Positions 62,312-64,000 of a stretch of 64,000 nt of DNA are shown here, in pieces. The DNA is taken from positions 1 through 64,000 of the forward strand of contig JAGKVE010000004.1 in the NCBI GenBank assembly GCA_021152555.1, written 5' to 3'. The notes beneath the pieces are model-generated. The model saw only the letters and a list, made by a program, of their open reading frames with translations, searched no databases and had not been told where the DNA came from. Numbering within the stretch: position 1 is the first letter of the stretch; each line of letters starts with the position of its first letter. The stretch is from Bacteroidia bacterium. GTDB lineage: Bacteria; Bacteroidota; Bacteroidia; Bacteroidales; Paludibacteraceae. The position numbers and the translations under genes are program-made.

Positions 62312-64000
62312 ATGTCTTTTAAACCTCTGCACGCATTATTCGCCTTGACGGCTGGATGCTTGTTAATGAGCTGCCACTCCAAAGTGGATTTCGACAACCT
62401 TGACACTTCTTCTGAAATTGAAATGGGAATAGTGCTTCCCGTTGGTTCAATGCACGCCACTTTGGGCGATTTCCTCGGTAACGGACAAGTCCCGCAGATC
62501 TATGTCGGAGAAGACGGGATTTTCCATTTTATAGACTCGGTGGATATCCCGCAGAAAAGTTACCGCAAGATTGATGTGGGATCCTATATCATTAAAGAAA
62601 AAGCCACACTCTCTTTCCCTATTAACGGGCAAATCAGCAAATCCGTCATAAACGGTGACGGCAAAACAACGACGGAGTTGGTCTTTGACGTTGTGTTAGG
62701 GATTTCCGGTATCAATGAAAATCCCTATCAGGAACGGTTGGATAGTATCTGGGTATCTGAAGCAAAGTTCATCTCTATCATCAACGTAGAGGATTTTGGG
62801 CTTAATTGGTCAGAAATCAAACGTGTGCGTCTGGAATTAAGTGATCAGTTCAGACGTCCGAAAGGAATGATGGTGGACATCCCAATATCTGGAAAAGGAT
62901 ATCAGCAAGAGATCCCTATTAATGTGGACGATTTCACGCTCTCACTCTTGAAAAACAAAGATCTCTCGCAAGGACACCTCAACTCAATTTCATGTAAAAT
63001 ACATTTTGACGTGTGTCCCGCAAACGGCCACAATATTGCTGTGACCGACAAAAGTAAATTCCTTTACAACCTGCAGGTCAAAGTCATCGACTACGAAGCT
63101 ATTTGGGGATGGTTCCAAGCCGGCAACGAAATGCAAGATGCACAGAAACTGAATATGGACAGCCTATGGGAGGGTTGGAAAGATTTTAAGAAATTGAAAG
63201 TGCGTTTTATGGAGCCGAAGATTGACGTACAGATTTGGCACAAGATTGCAGCACCTTTGCGTATGTATATAGAGTATATCACAGCCATTGACTCTGCCGG
63301 TAATCCTACACACGCTACATGGGGTGGATTAGAGAGAACGGATTTCCCGTTGCCTAATGTCATCTCGCCTTATTCTGTAAACTTGAGTGACAGTGTCATC
63401 AACTCAAAGGTATTCTCTCAAGAACCCGCAGAAGGGCATATTGACAGACTTTTTGACGTTAGACCGGATTATTTCGATTACAAATTCTACTTGGTAATTG
63501 ACCAAAACCCACGTACGGACTTCCCGTGGAAACAACACCGTATTACTAATGAAACCAAAGTGCATGGTTTCGCCGTCATTGACGTTCCGTTTAAGCTAAA
63601 CGAGGGAAGTGAGTTGGAATACACCTCTACAATCGATAGTGTAAATATTAGTAGAATCTCTTTGGATTCGCTTCTCGCAAGTGCTGCTGTCTTGGATACC
63701 GTCAAAGCAAGTGATTTGAAACTCATTTTGGAGGTAGAGAACAGTATTCCGTTTGACTTGGAAGGATGGTTCACTTTCTTGGATAAGGATAGCGTGGATA
63801 TGAAAATGCAATTATTGGAAGGCAATCAGGAAAACCATTTGCGTTTTCCTGCGCCTAAGATGGAACGCCCCTCTGGACAGACATACGGATTTGTTAAGGA
63901 GCCGTCTGTAACACGTTGCATCATCAATGTGGACAAGAACGATTTTGACCGCTTCGCAGAAGTAAAGAAAATTCGATTTGACGCAGCCATTACAGGAAAC
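62312..64000 (+). CDS. Large lipoprotein, 3' end outside the window
   Basis: The frame opened by ATG 62312 is continuous to the window edge (563 codons, no stop). The N-terminus ends in a lipobox, TAGCLLMSC (Cys at residue 21), so an outer-membrane or periplasmic lipoprotein is expected. The rest is beta-rich with acidic segments and two similar-looking halves (for example WGWFQAGNEMQDAQ and DLEGWFTFLDKDS), reminiscent of Bacteroidales surface lipoproteins of unknown function. I do not recognise the family. Confidence 0.85.
   Translation, partial: MSFKPLHALFALTAGCLLMSCHSKVDFDNLDTSSEIEMGIVLPVGSMHATLGDFLGNGQVPQIYVGEDGIFHFIDSVDIPQKSYRKIDVGSYIIKEKATLSFPINGQISKSVINGDGKTTTELVFDVVLGISGINENPYQERLDSIWVSEAKFISIINVEDFGLNWSEIKRVRLELSDQFRRPKGMMVDIPISGKGYQQEIPINVDDFTLSLLKNKDLSQGHLNSISCKIHFDVCPANGHNIAVTDKSKFLYNLQVKVIDYEAIWGWFQAGNEMQDAQKLNMDSLWEGWKDFKKLKVRFMEPKIDVQIWHKIAAPLRMYIEYITAIDSAGNPTHATWGGLERTDFPLPNVISPYSVNLSDSVINSKVFSQEPAEGHIDRLFDVRPDYFDYKFYLVIDQNPRTDFPWKQHRITNETKVHGFAVIDVPFKLNEGSELEYTSTIDSVNISRISLDSLLASAAVLDTVKASDLKLILEVENSIPFDLEGWFTFLDKDSVDMKMQLLEGNQENHLRFPAPKMERPSGQTYGFVKEPSVTRCIINVDKNDFDRFAEVKKIRFDAAITGN

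Overview
The window looks like chromosomal DNA of a Bacteroidales bacterium (phylum Bacteroidota). The evidence is the promoter code (TTTG, then 19-20 bp, then TAnnTTTG) seen at about 16 sites, the type IX secretion (T9SS) proteins PorU and PorV, a 729-residue type III glutamine synthetase, LL-diaminopimelate aminotransferase (DapL), DUF3078, DUF349 and DUF5686 proteins, and a pdxJ-exbB-exbD-tonB order. The FAH-like / porU / porV / ispF order matches what I recall for Porphyromonas. Nearly all genes are housekeeping. There is no prophage, insertion sequence, CRISPR array or rRNA/tRNA gene that I can see.

Layout. 1-6039 (+): FAH-like gene, porU, porV, ispF and a small secreted protein. 6050-16949 (-): aroK, sufE, ftsE, DUF349, lemA, TPM protein; glmS, dapL, dapF; glnN. 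17133-18669 (+): DsbD/ArsG-like permease and trmN6. 18750-22221 (-): rny, zapA, a coiled-coil protein and a DUF3078 barrel. 22680-26087 (+): Ig-like T9SS cargo. 26208-28417 (+): queF, queC, queD, queE (queuosine precursor). 28510-34607 (-): DJ-1 protein, tonB/exbD/exbB, pdxJ, pfkA, an exosortase-family protein and tsaD. 34699-45091 (+): dnaE, folC, prmA, lysS, gpsA, pgi. 45517-49171 (+): DUF5686 protein and a small barrel. 49188-52643 (-): three envelope glycolipid-type genes and a 5'-truncated phosphatase. 53247-57154 (+): large T9SS cargo coupled to a small protein with a sortase-like C-terminal signal. 57584-60614 (+): HerA-like remnant, rlmD and an S8 peptidase. 60626-60720 (-): SRP RNA. 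60827-62227 (+): RecD-like helicase. From 62312 (+): a lipoprotein gene that runs off the window.

The most unusual content lies between, and sometimes inside, these genes. About twenty short arrays with an exact or near-exact 7-bp period but different 7-mers are scattered through the window. They abut start and stop codons, and in at least five genes (FAH-like, glmS, trmN6, folC, prmA) they are read through in frame at apparent loops. A second class has an 11-bp period, best seen at 22451-22575 where TCGA recurs twelve times at exactly 11-bp steps (the last is TCGC). A third joins TTTAAC words to perfect short hairpins of unrelated sequence. Several genes survive only as fragments: two C-terminal pieces of metallo-beta-lactamase-fold hydrolases hidden antisense to spurious plus-strand ORFs, a HerA/DUF853 ATPase reduced to its two ends, and a phosphatase lacking its N-terminal half. 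An exosortase homologue together with a small exported protein ending in a motif-helix-basic-tail signal suggests a second surface-sorting route beside T9SS.
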